NCBI RefSeq assembly: GCF_003335045.1
Contig: NZ_QOZG01000008.1
Coordinates: forward strand, 62,001-126,000
Reading direction: 5' to 3'
Origin: Paramesorhizobium salinisoli
GTDB taxonomy: Bacteria > Pseudomonadota > Alphaproteobacteria > Rhizobiales > Rhizobiaceae
DNA: 64,000 nucleotides
Shown: positions 38,023 through 48,756 of the stretch, piece by piece
How positions within the stretch are numbered: position 1 is the stretch's first letter
Layout: every line of letters begins with the position of its first letter
Notes under the pieces: model-generated
Seen by the model: the letters and a program-made list of their open reading frames with translations, nothing else
Database searches by the model: none
Told to the model about the DNA's origin: nothing
Made by a program: the position numbers and the translations under genes

Positions 38023-38484
38023 TTATTCACCGATCAATTGCTGGATTCGTGTCTTGTTGTCCCGGCCGAAAGCAACGTGCTCCGGGTTGATGTTTCCCAA
38101 CTCGTCGATCAGTTGCGGTTCGTTCTCGGCTTCGGCGGCGGCAAGGCTGCTCATCAGTGCGAAATAGCCGACGATATAGCCACGCGGCTTCACCTGGTGC
38201 TTGGCCAACACGGCCATGACAGCCGGTTTGGCTTCAACGCCGGTGGTCAGGGAATCCAGTGTTATCGCGCCTTCAGGAGCTGATTCATCGTCCTGGCTGG
38301 ACAGGTTGAGCGCCTGGAGCTCTGCCTGGATCGCTTCCATGCGGGTGAGGAAATCGTCGGTAAGAGGATAGGCATTCACTTCGGCCTGCGTTTCGGGCAT
38401 GGCCTGCGCGGCGGCGGGGGCGGCTGTCAGCAGCGCGAAGGCGGGCCAGCAGATCAGGGCGGCTTTGAAAATCAGGCGGAGCAT
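38023..38484 (-). CDS. Hypothetical exported protein
   Basis: 153 residues from ATG 38484. A signal peptide (LIFKAALICWPAFALLTAAPAAAQA) precedes a mature region of about 125 residues rich in alanine and glutamate, with LTDDFLTRMEAIQAELQAL and YFALMSSLAAAEA. No domain recognised. An alternative start, ATG 38514, lies 10 codons upstream. It follows the DUF985 gene (38547) on the same strand and may be co-transcribed with gloB. Confidence 0.75.
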   Translation of the reverse strand: MLRLIFKAALICWPAFALLTAAPAAAQAMPETQAEVNAYPLTDDFLTRMEAIQAELQALNLSSQDDESAPEGAITLDSLTTGVEAKPAVMAVLAKHQVKPRGYIVGYFALMSSLAAAEAENEPQLIDELGNINPEHVAFGRDNKTRIQQLIGE

Positions 38485-38546
38485 TTGCGTTTTCCCGGTT
38501 GATCCGATTCCCATAATGCAGAGCCCGCCGCAAATAAAGGCCGGAC

Positions 38547-38987
38547 TTATTCCGGCAACGCGCCCGGTTCGGCCATTTCGAATTGTGCGAAATCGAAGCC
38601 CGGGGCGACGGTGCAGCCGACGAGCGTCCATGCGCCGAGGCTCTTGGCCGTCTGCCACCAGCCGGCGGGGACCACGCCCTGTGGCCGTTGGCCATTCTGG
38701 AGATCGAGGCCAAGGCGGACGGTGCGGCTGGTGCTGCCGTCGGAGAGTTTCAGTTCGAGAGGGCTGCCGCCATGCCAGTGCCAGACTTCGGCCGCGTCCC
38801 TGACGCGATGCCAGGCAGAGACCTCTCCCGCCTCGAGCAGGAAATAGATCGCGGTGGAATGGCCTCTTTCACCTATCTTTCGGCCATTTGAAGTCTCGTT
38901 ATCGCGGAATGTTTCCACATACCAGCCGCCCTCAGGGTGCGGCTGCATCGCCAGTTCCTTGCGGATCGTTTCGGGCGTCAGCGTCAT
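38547..38987 (-). CDS. Cupin-superfamily protein (DUF985)
   Basis: 146 residues; the DUF985 family is a cupin fold. Conserved HPEGGWYVETFRD, SAIYFLLEAGEVSAWHRV, EVWHWHGGSPLEL, VVPAGWWQ and GCTVAPGFDF segments are seen. Histidines suggest metal binding. The ATG overlaps the gloB stop (ATGA), so the two are translationally coupled. No function assigned. Confidence 0.9.
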   Translation of the reverse strand: MTLTPETIRKELAMQPHPEGGWYVETFRDNETSNGRKIGERGHSTAIYFLLEAGEVSAWHRVRDAAEVWHWHGGSPLELKLSDGSTSRTVRLGLDLQNGQRPQGVVPAGWWQTAKSLGAWTLVGCTVAPGFDFAQFEMAEPGALPE

Positions 38988-39757
38988 CAGAAATGGTCCT
39001 TGCGCTTGCGGATCTCGGCGAAGACCTCTTCGTCGCGGGCGCCTTGCATCCCCAACCGCACGCGGATGCGCGGGTCGTGCCAGCGCAGGAAGGGGTTGGT
39101 GGCCATTTCCAGCGCGATACTGGTCGGCAGCGTCGGCCTGCCCGCCTCGCGCAGGCGGATGATTTCCTTGGCGCGTTCTTTCAGCGCGGGGTTTTCCGGA
39201 TCGATCGTCAGGGCGAAACGGGCATTGCTTTCGCTATATTCATGGCCGCAATAGACCGCCGTATCACCCGGCAGTTCCAGGAGCCGCGACAGGGAGCGGA
39301 ACATGGTTGCCGGCGTTCCCTCGAACAACCGGCCACAGCCGAGCGCGAACAGCGTGTCGCCGGTGAACGCCACCTTAGCCTGCGGAAGATAATAGGAAAT
39401 CTCGCCCGCCGTATGGCCCGGTGTGGAGATCACCTGGACCTCGAACCGGCCGAAATCGAAGCGATCTCCGTCCGAAACGGTGCGGTCGATGCCGGGGATC
39501 ATCGCCTTTTCGGCTTCCGGCCCTATGATTGTCACGCCGAATTTCTGCTTGACCGAGAGATTGGCTTCGACATGATCGGGGTGATGGTGCGTGGTGAAGA
39601 TGAAATCCAGCGTCCAGCCGCGCCGTTTCAACGCCATCCGGATCGGCGCTTCTTCCGGCGCATCGATGGACGCGGTGAGCCCGCTCTCGGGATCATGGAT
39701 CAGAACGCCATAATTATCGCTGCGACAGGGGAACTGCTCAATTTCAAGGCGAGGCAT
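38987..39757 (-). CDS. gloB: Hydroxyacylglutathione hydrolase (glyoxalase II)
   Basis: Zinc metallo-hydrolase that splits S-lactoylglutathione in methylglyoxal detoxification. From ATG 39757 it has 256 residues; two upstream in-frame ATGs (39766, 39778) are possible. The metallo-beta-lactamase motif is TTHHHPDHVEAN, with STPGHTAGE, FTGDTLFALGCGRLFEG and YCGHEYSESN providing the other ligands and glutathione contacts. Coupled to the DUF985 gene. In relatives the divergent neighbour is often a methyltransferase; here it is not. Confidence 0.93.
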   Translation of the reverse strand: MPRLEIEQFPCRSDNYGVLIHDPESGLTASIDAPEEAPIRMALKRRGWTLDFIFTTHHHPDHVEANLSVKQKFGVTIIGPEAEKAMIPGIDRTVSDGDRFDFGRFEVQVISTPGHTAGEISYYLPQAKVAFTGDTLFALGCGRLFEGTPATMFRSLSRLLELPGDTAVYCGHEYSESNARFALTIDPENPALKERAKEIIRLREAGRPTLPTSIALEMATNPFLRWHDPRIRVRLGMQGARDEEVFAEIRKRKDHF

Positions 39758-39990
39758 CGGGGGCATTGATCGTACCATTCCAAGTTCCAGTCATCCGGAG
39801 CGCCGCGCATCCTCCTGGACGCGCAAGAGCGCAAACATTTTATGCTGCATACTTCGAATTCGTTTTAAGGAATTACGCAGTAGCCCGGCTTCTGCAAAGG
39901 AATTGGGTATGGCCGCGCCGCTTTATTTAGAGCGCGTGAAGACTGCTTCTGCAAGAAACAGTTTTGCGACAGGAGACCATCGGGGCCCAT

Positions 39991-40428
39991 TCAGTCTCCA
40001 AGCAGGGCGTATTGCCTGACCCAGTCCGCCGCGCGGCTGGCAACCGAAACGGTGCCCATGACGGCCCTGTCGACAGTATCGGTCACGGTCTGGTAGCCGA
40101 AGCGGGTACGTTTCGCCAGGATTACCCTGGGTTCGACCGGGACGCCGATTGCCATATCTGCAGCTATGGGCCTGTCACCAATATGCGCAGGAATCGTGAT
40201 CTTCGGGCTGACCGACGCCAGGAGATGTCCGTTCGACCGGGCGGCCGGCCCGCAGGCGGCGGTGATCAGCGGATAGCTCATATCCTTGCGGCTTTTGATT
40301 TCCCGCGACAGGTCCCTTTCACAATCCCGCATGCTGGTCCAGCCGGCATCCGCCGTGCGGATATATTCGCACTGCTTGGCATCGCAGTCGCAGCCCATGA
40401 CCGTCATGATGATAAGCGCTGTTTTCAT
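39991..40428 (-). CDS. Conserved hypothetical protein with Cys-rich N-terminus
   Basis: 145 residues beginning MKTALIIMTVMGCDCDAKQC. This type of N-terminus, followed by an ITAACG-like segment, resembles small Rhizobiales proteins of unknown function; I recognise no domain. No clear signal peptide: the first 11 residues are hydrophobic and the Cys cluster follows. It is isolated (gaps of over 100 bp on both sides). Confidence 0.7.
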   Translation of the reverse strand: MKTALIIMTVMGCDCDAKQCEYIRTADAGWTSMRDCERDLSREIKSRKDMSYPLITAACGPAARSNGHLLASVSPKITIPAHIGDRPIAADMAIGVPVEPRVILAKRTRFGYQTVTDTVDRAVMGTVSVASRAADWVRQYALLGD

Positions 40429-40543
40429 ATCCCTCAGATTCCCCGAAAATCACGTGATAATCAGGGATATCGCAGGTGAAAACGGCAGCACTTCGCTGCG
40501 ATAATGGAAAGATTATGGACGAATTCTGCAATGGCTGCACAAT

Positions 40544-41236
40544 TCAGGGTTGTGGTTCCTGAGAATCGCTACTTTTTTCCTCGGCCGTTTCGAGCGAATG
40601 CTTCATGATCAGTGGCATCTGAAAGAGGGTGAAGGCGACGGTGATCGGCATGATGCCCCAGACCTTGAAGGCGACCCATGTGTCGGTGGAGAAATTGCGC
40701 CAGACCACTTCATTGAGGATGGCGAGCACAAGGAAGAACAGTCCCCAGCGCAGCGTCAGCTTGCGCCAGCCCTCGGCATCGAGCTTAAAGGCCTGGTCGA
40801 AGACATAACCCAGAAGCGACTTACCGAAGGCGAGCCCGCCGAGGAGCACCCCGCCAAACAGCGCATTGACGATAGTCGGCTTCATCTTGATGAAGGTATC
40901 GTTGTGCAGCCAAAGCGTCAGCGTGCCGAAAGCGAGGACGACGACGCCGGAGACGAGCGGCATGATGGGGAGAGTGCGTGTCATCGCCCATGAAACACTG
41001 AGCGCCAGGACCGTCGCGGCCATGAAAAGCGCGGTCGCCACGAAGATTGGCCCGCCGATGATGGTCAATGCGGGAACGCGCTCCAACAGCCATTCGCCGC
41101 GTGCATTGGCGAAAAAGAAGACCAGCAGGGGCCCCAGTTCCAATACCAGCTTGAGGAGGGGCGGCAGTTGCCTGCGGATCGGATCCGCCCGGGTTGCCGG
41201 ATCGGAAGGATCGCGTTCGAAGATCGGGTGTTCCAT
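40544..41236 (-). CDS. Inner membrane-spanning septation protein A (YciB/IspZ)
   Basis: 230 residues, about five to six membrane segments, with the family signature [34 protein letters not shown]-like and [27 protein letters not shown], and a C-terminal polar tail. Deletion of this protein affects septation in Shigella. The N-terminal 30 residues are cytosolic. Its ATG ends 1 bp from the ftsY stop (41237), so it follows ftsY in one unit. Confidence 0.95.
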   Translation of the reverse strand: MEHPIFERDPSDPATRADPIRRQLPPLLKLVLELGPLLVFFFANARGEWLLERVPALTIIGGPIFVATALFMAATVLALSVSWAMTRTLPIMPLVSGVVVLAFGTLTLWLHNDTFIKMKPTIVNALFGGVLLGGLAFGKSLLGYVFDQAFKLDAEGWRKLTLRWGLFFLVLAILNEVVWRNFSTDTWVAFKVWGIMPITVAFTLFQMPLIMKHSLETAEEKSSDSQEPQP

Positions 41237-42796
41237 TCATGCCACTCCTGCGATTGCGCGGGCGAAATCCTTCGCGGTGAAGGGTTCGAGATCGTCGACC
41301 TGCTCACCGACGCCGATGAAATAGACCGGCAGCTTGTGCTTGGCGGAGATGGCGACGAGGATGCCGCCGCGCGCCGTGCCGTCGAGCTTGGTCATGACGA
41401 GGCCGTTGACGCCCGCGATATTCCTGAAGATCTCGACCTGGTTCAGGGCATTTTGCCCGGTGGTCGCGTCGAGGGTCTGAAGAACGGTATGCGGCGCTTC
41501 CGGGTCATTCTTGCCGAGGACGCGAACGATCTTCGCCAGTTCGTCCATCAATTCGGACTTGTTCTGCAGGCGACCGGCGGTATCGATGATGAGCACATCG
41601 CTTCCCGCTTCCTTGGCTTTTTCCCAAGCGTCATAGGCGAGCCCCGCCGCATCCGCGCCTAGCTTCGACGAGACGACCGGCGCGCCGGTACGCTCACCCC
41701 AGATGTGCAACTGCTCAATGGCGGCGGCGCGGAAGGTGTCGCCGGCTGCGAGCATTACCTTGAGGCCCCCGGCAGTGAGCTTTGCCGCGAGCTTGCCGAT
41801 GGTCGTGGTCTTGCCGGTGCCATTGACCCCCACGACGAGAATGACGTGCGGCTTATGCGAGAGGTCGAGCTCCAGCGGCTTTGCCACGGGCGCCAGCACC
41901 TTTTCGATCTCCGAGCTCATGATAGCGCGCACTTCGTCGGTGGCGATGTCCTTGCCGTAGCGTCCGGAAGCCAGCGCGTCGGTAATGCGCGTCGCCGTTT
42001 CCAGTCCGAGATCGGCCTGGATCAGCACGTCCTCGAGATCCTGAAGCGTGCCTTCATCGAGCTTGCGCTTGGTGAAGATGCCACCGATGGAATCGCCAAG
42101 CTGCTGAGAGGAGCGCGAAAGGCCATGACGCAGGCGTTCAAACCATGTCGCCTTCTTTTCCGGTTCGGCAGGGGACGGGGCTTTCTCCTCGCGTGCCTCG
42201 ACGGATTTTCCCACCGCCACCTTTTTCGGCTTTGGTGGTGCGGGTTGCGGAGCGGGCGCCGGTTCGACGCTGTCAGGCGCTTGCGGTTCCGCTTCCGCTT
42301 CCGGTCGGACCACGACGGGGGGCTCGACGGCAGGCGGAGCGTCGATGGTGATCTCGACTTCCGCGACCGGGGCTTTTTCCGGCTCGTGCGTCAATGATCC
42401 GGGCGCGGGTTCTGGTTCAGCAATGGCTTCTTCGATTGCCGGCGCTTCCTCGGCAACAGGTTCCGGCCGGTGGTGATCCGTCACCGCGGGTTCTTCAGCC
42501 TGTTCCCCAATCTTGATCTCCGGCTCGCTTTCCGGCTCGACGATCGGTTCCTCGGCTATTTCCCCGCGTTCAATGCGCAGTTCCGCATGGGAGGGCTGAG
42601 GTTCGGCTTCGATCGCGGGCGCTTCCGCCGATGCTGCCTCGGGCGCTGTTTCTGCCGTTGATTCTACCGTTGCTTCTGCCGGTTTGGGGGCAGGGGCCGC
42701 AGCCGCGTCCCAGTCCTCGGGCGCGCTGTCAACAGGCGCTTCCTCGACCTCCTTCTTGCCGAAGGTAAAAATCTTCTTGATGAATTCCAGAGCCAT
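41237..42796 (-). CDS. ftsY: Signal recognition particle receptor FtsY
   Basis: SRP receptor GTPase that docks nascent chains at the membrane. 519 residues: an acidic proline- and glutamate-rich A domain (about residues 15-200), the N domain (WFERLRHGLSRSSQQLGDSI), and the G domain with GVNGTGKTT at about 318-326, DTFRAAAIEQL, DTAGRLQ, TKLDGTARGG and GVGEQVDDLEPF. Ffh, its partner, is not in the window although in relatives it is near rpsP-rimM. Tail-to-head with mtaB-dapF upstream on the same strand (14 bp gap) and ispZ. Confidence 0.97.
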   Translation of the reverse strand: MALEFIKKIFTFGKKEVEEAPVDSAPEDWDAAAAPAPKPAEATVESTAETAPEAASAEAPAIEAEPQPSHAELRIERGEIAEEPIVEPESEPEIKIGEQAEEPAVTDHHRPEPVAEEAPAIEEAIAEPEPAPGSLTHEPEKAPVAEVEITIDAPPAVEPPVVVRPEAEAEPQAPDSVEPAPAPQPAPPKPKKVAVGKSVEAREEKAPSPAEPEKKATWFERLRHGLSRSSQQLGDSIGGIFTKRKLDEGTLQDLEDVLIQADLGLETATRITDALASGRYGKDIATDEVRAIMSSEIEKVLAPVAKPLELDLSHKPHVILVVGVNGTGKTTTIGKLAAKLTAGGLKVMLAAGDTFRAAAIEQLHIWGERTGAPVVSSKLGADAAGLAYDAWEKAKEAGSDVLIIDTAGRLQNKSELMDELAKIVRVLGKNDPEAPHTVLQTLDATTGQNALNQVEIFRNIAGVNGLVMTKLDGTARGGILVAISAKHKLPVYFIGVGEQVDDLEPFTAKDFARAIAGVA

Positions 42797-42810
42797 TTAT
42801 TTCGAACCTG

Positions 42811-44094
42811 TTAAGCCGCTTGCCGGTCGGCCGGGGCGGCGATCAGCTTGTCGCCGTCATGCCCTGCGATCAGCCGTTCGACGATCGTGCCCGGTTCGCC
42901 GCCATCAAGAGCTGCGAGTGTAAAGCCCTCGGTGCGGCCAATGCCCTCGCGCTCGACAAGAAGCTTCTGCATCGTGCCGTCGAGCTTCGCGAGATGCGCC
43001 GCATAGGTGCGGTCGCCTTCCGCCCGCAGCCGGGCGGCGCGTTGCTTGACCGTCTGCCGCGCCACCTGCGGCATTCGCGCGGCGGGCGTACCCGCGCGTG
43101 GGCTGAACGGGAAGACATGGAGATGCGTCAGCCCGCATTCCTCGACGATTTTTAGCGAATTCGCGAACATTTCTTCCGTTTCGGTGGGGAAGCCGGCGAT
43201 AATGTCGGCGCCAAAAACGATATCCGGCCTGATCTGGCGGACTGTCTCACAGAAATGGATCGAATCGTCGCGCAGGTGCCGACGCTTCATGCGCTTCAGG
43301 ATCATGTTGTCGCCCGACTGCAGCGACAGGTGCAGATGCGGCATCAGGCGCTTTTCACTAGCCAAAGCCTCCATAAGGTCGTCGTCGGCCTCGATGGAAT
43401 CGATCGAGGAAAGGCGCAGGCGCTGAAGATCAGGCACTTGCGCCAGGATGGTCTTCACCAGCTTGCCGAGCCGCGGGCTGCCCGGCAGGTCGGGGCCATA
43501 GCTGGTCATATCGACGCCGGTCAGCACCACTTCCGCGTAGCCATTGCCGACGAGGCGCTTTACCTGCTCGACTACCGCGCCCATGGGTACGGAACGCGAA
43601 TTACCGCGGCCATAGGGGATGATGCAGAATGTGCAGCGATGATCGCAGCCGTTCTGCACCTGCACGAAGGCGCGGGCGCGGCCCTCTATGGCGTCGACCA
43701 TGTGGTTGGCGGTTTCGCGGACTTCCATAATGTCGTTGACGCGGACCTTCTCGAACTGGTTGACGCCGAAATCAGGCAGCATCCGATATGAGTTGGAGCG
43801 CAGCTTCTCCTCATTGCCGAGCACGAGGTCGACCTCGTCCATGGCGGCGAATTCGTCGGGGCCGGTCTGAGCGGCGCAACCGGTGACGATGATGCGGGCA
43901 TCCGGGTTTTCGCGGCGCGCCTTGCGGATCGCCTGACGCGCCTGACGGACCGCTTCGGTGGTGACGGCACAGGTATTGAAGATGATCGCGCCGCTTTCGA
44001 TCTGGCCGAGACCGGCGGCGTCGGCTTCCCGCTTCATCACTTCGGATTCATAGGTGTTCAGGCGGCAGCCGAAGGTGACGATCTCGACCGCCAT
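42811..44094 (-). CDS. mtaB: tRNA N6-threonylcarbamoyladenosine(37) methylthiotransferase
   Basis: Radical-SAM enzyme that adds a methylthio group to t6A37, giving ms2t6A. From ATG 44094 it has 427 residues. Cys10, Cys42 and Cys73 of the N-terminal UPF0004 cluster and Cys150, Cys154, Cys157 (CDHRCTFC) of the radical-SAM cluster are all present. The C-terminal part is TRAM-like. The start shares a base with the dapF stop (TAATG). The longer in-frame extension upstream (to 44193) is antisense to nothing known but is not conserved. Confidence 0.96.
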   Translation of the reverse strand: MAVEIVTFGCRLNTYESEVMKREADAAGLGQIESGAIIFNTCAVTTEAVRQARQAIRKARRENPDARIIVTGCAAQTGPDEFAAMDEVDLVLGNEEKLRSNSYRMLPDFGVNQFEKVRVNDIMEVRETANHMVDAIEGRARAFVQVQNGCDHRCTFCIIPYGRGNSRSVPMGAVVEQVKRLVGNGYAEVVLTGVDMTSYGPDLPGSPRLGKLVKTILAQVPDLQRLRLSSIDSIEADDDLMEALASEKRLMPHLHLSLQSGDNMILKRMKRRHLRDDSIHFCETVRQIRPDIVFGADIIAGFPTETEEMFANSLKIVEECGLTHLHVFPFSPRAGTPAARMPQVARQTVKQRAARLRAEGDRTYAAHLAKLDGTMQKLLVEREGIGRTEGFTLAALDGGEPGTIVERLIAGHDGDKLIAAPADRQAA

Positions 44095-45005
44095 TATGCC
44101 ACGCCTCGCTTGCCTATCGCGTTCAATGGCGCAGCATCGGCATCGCGCATCCATGCGCCCGTGGCGGGATCGAAGCTGCCTGCGAATTCCCATTCCGCCG
44201 GCCCGGTCATGAGGACATGATCATCCTCGCGCCACTCGATCAGGAGCGGTCCGCCGGGAACGGTGACAGTGACGTTGCGGCCCGTGCGGTCCGTGCGGGC
44301 AGCACTGACTGCGGCGGCGCAGGCCGCCGACCCGCAGGCGAGCGTCAATCCAGCGCTGCGCTCCCACGTGCGCAGGGTCAATGCGTCGCTTGCCGTGATC
44401 TGGGCAATGGAAATATTGGCGCGCTCAGGAAAGATCGGATGATTTTCCAGAAGCGGGCCGAATTTTTCGAGCTCATAAGACCAGACATCGCGGTCGACCC
44501 AGAAGATCGCATGCGGATTGCCCATCGAGGCCGCCGAAGGCGAGTGCAGCACGGGATCGTCGATAGGGCCTACCTGAAGCTCAATACGGCGCGTATCGTG
44601 AAATTCCTCCGCCAGCGGGATTTCCTGCCAGCCGAAGCGTGGCTTGCCCATATCGACGGAGATCAGCCCGCCGGCATGTTCTTCCGCCGTGAGGATGCCA
44701 GCCAGCGTTTCGAAAGTGAAACTGTTGCGGCCGGTTTCGGCCGCCAGGGCCTGGACGACACAGCGCATGCCATTGCCGCAGGCCTGAGCCTGCGTGCCGT
44801 CACAATTGATGATCTCGACATAATAGTCGGTATCCAGCGTCTTCGGATCGTGGATCGCCATGAGTTGGTCGAACCTCGTCGCCGGGTCGTGCGCAAGCGC
44901 AATCGCCGCCGCCGGTGCGACGCGATCGCTCCGTCCACGCATATCGGCAACGATGATCTCGTTGCCGAGCCCATTCATCTTGGCAAAAGCTGTCTGCTCG
45001 CCCAT
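44094..45005 (-). CDS. dapF: Diaminopimelate epimerase
   Basis: Interconverts LL- and meso-diaminopimelate for lysine and peptidoglycan. From ATG 45005 it has 303 residues; it begins [16 protein letters not shown], normal for the family. Catalytic Cys76 is in ACGNGMRC and the second catalytic Cys is in [11 protein letters not shown] further ORF extension upstream to 45089 is non-conserved. It is the first gene of dapF-mtaB-ftsY-septation protein A, all closely spaced, and so probably one operon. Confidence 0.97.
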   Translation of the reverse strand: MGEQTAFAKMNGLGNEIIVADMRGRSDRVAPAAAIALAHDPATRFDQLMAIHDPKTLDTDYYVEIINCDGTQAQACGNGMRCVVQALAAETGRNSFTFETLAGILTAEEHAGGLISVDMGKPRFGWQEIPLAEEFHDTRRIELQVGPIDDPVLHSPSAASMGNPHAIFWVDRDVWSYELEKFGPLLENHPIFPERANISIAQITASDALTLRTWERSAGLTLACGSAACAAAVSAARTDRTGRNVTVTVPGGPLLIEWREDDHVLMTGPAEWEFAGSFDPATGAWMRDADAAPLNAIGKRGVA

Positions 45006-45129
45006 GGCCCTACAATCGTTAGGTCTGATGTTCAACGATAGGGGCTTATATGGCGGAATTGGCGGCGAATTGCCAGAGTTTGGTTTCAAGCCCGGGTTTG
45101 CGCGTCTACGAAGCTGCCGCCCGGACGCC

Positions 45130-45294
45130 TCAGGCTATGACGATACCGCCGAAAATCAGCGCGAGAAGCAGCACGATCAGCACGACGAAGATCAAAAGCT
45201 TGGCGCCGGTCGCGGCGACGCCGGCGACACCGCGAAAGCCGAGGAGGCTGGCGATGGCCGCGACGATGAGGAGAATGAAAATCCATTTGATCAT
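45130..45294 (-). CDS. DUF1328 small membrane protein (YtjA-like)
   Basis: 54 codons plus stop. Translation begins [20 protein letters not shown], followed by [20 protein letters not shown] and a hydrophobic C-terminus ending IVIA. Two membrane segments with an intervening [12 protein letters not shown] loop are exactly the DUF1328 pattern. Function in the family is unknown (stress-associated in some organisms). It is between omp19 (divergent) and dapF (same strand, 125 bp away). Confidence 0.88.
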   Translation of the reverse strand: MIKWIFILLIVAAIASLLGFRGVAGVAATGAKLLIFVVLIVLLLALIFGGIVIA

Positions 45295-45646
45295 GTTGCT
45301 GTTCCCGGTTGGCCTTTGGGTGATTGTTCCGGTTCCCAGCGGTGGCGGATTTCATGCAGCGGGGAAACCGCTCCGCACTTTCGCTGGTTTTGCTTTAACG
45401 GGTGGTGTGTCTTCCGGTTCCGCGGCGGCCATCCGGGAAGGGTGGTCGGCTATCCGTCATAGAAGTGTGACATCCTTGTCCCAGTGGTCGGACTTTTTTG
45501 TCCAGATCGTCGCCGGAGGCCGGCTATTGCGACGAAAAATCGGGTACGCGGTTGCAATTTTGCCCACATCGCCATTTTATCACGGGCATATTGACCAGGA
45601 GCCGCGCCGGGAATACGAGGCCGGCCTGTGCAGATGGAGAATGGTT
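45295..45646. other. Non-coding gap upstream of omp19
   Basis: 352 bp between the divergent DUF1328 and omp19 genes. No credible coding frame is seen. Apart from the candidate omp19 promoter listed separately (45552-45580), it has short inverted sequences (GCAGCGGGGAAACCGC) but nothing I can name. Promoters for both genes must be here. Confidence 0.5.
45552..45580 (+). promoter_or_regulatory. Candidate omp19 promoter
   Basis: TTGCAA (45552-45557), 17-bp spacer, TTTTAT (45575-45580), 67 bp before the omp19 ATG. Fit to the housekeeping consensus is moderate. Confidence 0.4.
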
Positions 45647-46207
45647 ATGGGAATTTCGAAAACCGGTCTGATGAGCCTGGCAATGGTAGCTATCCTTGCC
45701 GCGGGGTGCCAGAGCGCCCGACTCGGCAATCTGGATACGGTTTCGCCTTCTCCTTCGGCGCCGCCTCCACTGCGGGCTGCCCCTGCAGGCCATGTGCAGC
45801 AGAGCAACCTGCCTGCGCCCAATGCATCGCAATTCCCGGCTCCGCCCGCAGGCGCGCAGAATGGTGTCGGTCCCGGCGAGATCGGCGCCGGCACGCAGAT
45901 GGCGAATGTTCCGCCGGCCACCGCGCCTGATGTCACGGCTGGCAGTGTTGCCGGCGTTTGGACGGCTTCCGTAGCCGGCCAGAACTGCAAGGTCGCGACA
46001 CCGCAGACGAAATTCGGCCAGGGCTATCGCGCCGGCCCGCTGCGCTGCCCGGGCGAACTGGCAAATCTTGCTTCCTGGGCCGTCAACGGCAAGCAGTTGG
46101 TGTTCTATGATGCGTCCGGCGGAACTGTGGCGCAGCTCTATTCATCCGGCCAGGGCCGTTTCGACGGTCAGACCTCGACCGGACAGTCGGTCAGCCTTTC
46201 ACGCTAA
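45647..46207 (+). CDS. omp19: Outer membrane lipoprotein Omp19 (AprI/Inh protease inhibitor family)
   Basis: 186 residues from ATG 45647, preceded by GGAGA. Lipoprotein signal MGISKTGLMSLAMVAILAAGC with the lipidated Cys at residue 21. A proline/alanine-rich linker follows to about residue 90. The C-terminal domain contains VAGVWTASVAGQNCKVATPQ, then LRCPGELANLASWAVNGKQL and SSGQGRFDGQTSTGQSVSLSR, near-identical in pattern to Brucella Omp19, an immunogenic surface lipoprotein that inhibits host proteases. The linker is diverged. The best organism marker in the window. Confidence 0.95.
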   Translation: MGISKTGLMSLAMVAILAAGCQSARLGNLDTVSPSPSAPPPLRAAPAGHVQQSNLPAPNASQFPAPPAGAQNGVGPGEIGAGTQMANVPPATAPDVTAGSVAGVWTASVAGQNCKVATPQTKFGQGYRAGPLRCPGELANLASWAVNGKQLVFYDASGGTVAQLYSSGQGRFDGQTSTGQSVSLSR

Positions 46208-46249
46208 GTTTCAAAGCGGACCTGGCAAAACCGGTGGAATCGGACGGAA

Positions 46250-47437
46250 ATGTCTTTTGACCAGAAGCTGAAGGCATTTCCTTCCGTGCGCGAACGCTAT
46301 GACGCGATGGGGGCGGCCGGTGAGGTTGATCCCGATGCGGCCCAACGTGCGCTTGCCGACCGGCTGGATCGGCTGATCGAGGAACTGGGGCAAAAGCGGC
46401 TTTCCAAGAAGGGAAGCGCGTTGGGGTGGCTGTTCGGGCGCAAGACGGCGAACCGGGAGCCGGTGAAAGGCCTTTACATCTATGGCGAGGTCGGGCGTGG
46501 CAAGACCATGCTCATGGACTTGTTTTATGCGCTGGCGCCGGTCAAGCGCAAACGTCGGGCGCATTTCAACGATTTCATGGCCGACGTGCATGAGCGCATC
46601 CACGCGCATCGCCAGGCTTTCAAACGCGGCGAGACGAAGCAGGAAGATCCCATCCCGCCAGTCGCCGATGCGCTGGCGGAAGCGGCATGGGTCCTCTGCT
46701 TCGATGAGTTCACGGTCACAGACATCACCGATGCGATGATCCTGTCCAGGCTGTTCAGCGCGCTTTTCGAGCGTGGCGTGGTGCTGGTGGCGACGTCGAA
46801 CGTCCAGCCGGACAATCTTTACCGCGACGGGCTCAACCGCCAGCTTTTCCTGCCCTTCATCGATATTCTGAAACGCCATGTCGATGTGATCTGTCTCGAT
46901 TCCCGCACGGATTACCGGCTGGAAAAGCTGAACCGGCAACCGGTCTATGTGACGCCGCTCGGCGACGCGGCGCGCCGGCAGATGGACGTCGCTTGGGACG
47001 CCGCCAAGGACGGGGCCGAGGAACGAACCGATATTCTCGTCGTCAAGGGGCACAAGGTTGCGGTGCCTCGGGCGGCCGGCTCCGCCGCCCGTTTCTCCTT
47101 CGGCGACCTTTGCTCCAAACCTTTGGGCGCTTCCAATTACATGGCGATCGTCCGGCGCTATCATGTCATCTTCATCGACGATGTTCCGGTACTGGATTAT
47201 GCGCGCCGTAACGAGGCCAAACGCTTCATCCTGCTGATCGACACGCTCTACGACCATCATGCCAGGCTCGTTGTTTCGGCGGAGACCACGCCGGACAAGC
47301 TCTATCTCGCATCGTCAGGGACGGAAGCCTTCGAGTTTGAACGGACCGCTTCACGACTGTTCGAGATGCAGAGTACCGAGTATCTGGAAGCGGTTGCGAG
47401 CGGCGATCCTCGGGCAATTCAAGGCGTCCCAGGCTAA
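46250..47437 (+). CDS. zapE: Cell division protein ZapE (AFG1-like ATPase)
   Basis: 395 residues. ATPase that acts on the Z-ring in division and is related to mitochondrial AFG1. Walker A GEVGRGKT is at 79-86, Walker B CFDEFTVTDITDAMI is typical for the family, and FNDFMADVHERIH and RRYHVIFIDDVPVLDYARRNEAKRFILLIDTLYDH are conserved regions (quoted in part). It starts 42 bp after omp19 and may be co-transcribed, with mdh 237 bp further on. Confidence 0.95.
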   Translation: MSFDQKLKAFPSVRERYDAMGAAGEVDPDAAQRALADRLDRLIEELGQKRLSKKGSALGWLFGRKTANREPVKGLYIYGEVGRGKTMLMDLFYALAPVKRKRRAHFNDFMADVHERIHAHRQAFKRGETKQEDPIPPVADALAEAAWVLCFDEFTVTDITDAMILSRLFSALFERGVVLVATSNVQPDNLYRDGLNRQLFLPFIDILKRHVDVICLDSRTDYRLEKLNRQPVYVTPLGDAARRQMDVAWDAAKDGAEERTDILVVKGHKVAVPRAAGSAARFSFGDLCSKPLGASNYMAIVRRYHVIFIDDVPVLDYARRNEAKRFILLIDTLYDHHARLVVSAETTPDKLYLASSGTEAFEFERTASRLFEMQSTEYLEAVASGDPRAIQGVPG

Positions 47438-47455
47438 AGCATCTCAGGCGCGTGA

Positions 47456-48637
<1,182 letters not shown>

Positions 48638-48756
48638 GGATTTTCAACCGATCGTGATGGCGATCGTGATGGGTTGCGTCGCGATCGGTCGTCTTTCTCC
48701 ATCATTTGGAAACGTTCCGCTGCTAGCGGATTGGAACATCCGAAAAGGACATCCGC

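Noticed and set aside
39964-40479. A 171-codon plus-strand frame opposite the Cys-rich hypothetical gene
   Set aside because: The minus-strand frame has a start with hydrophobic N-terminus and resembles small Rhizobiales proteins; the plus-strand product is arginine/histidine-rich without domain.
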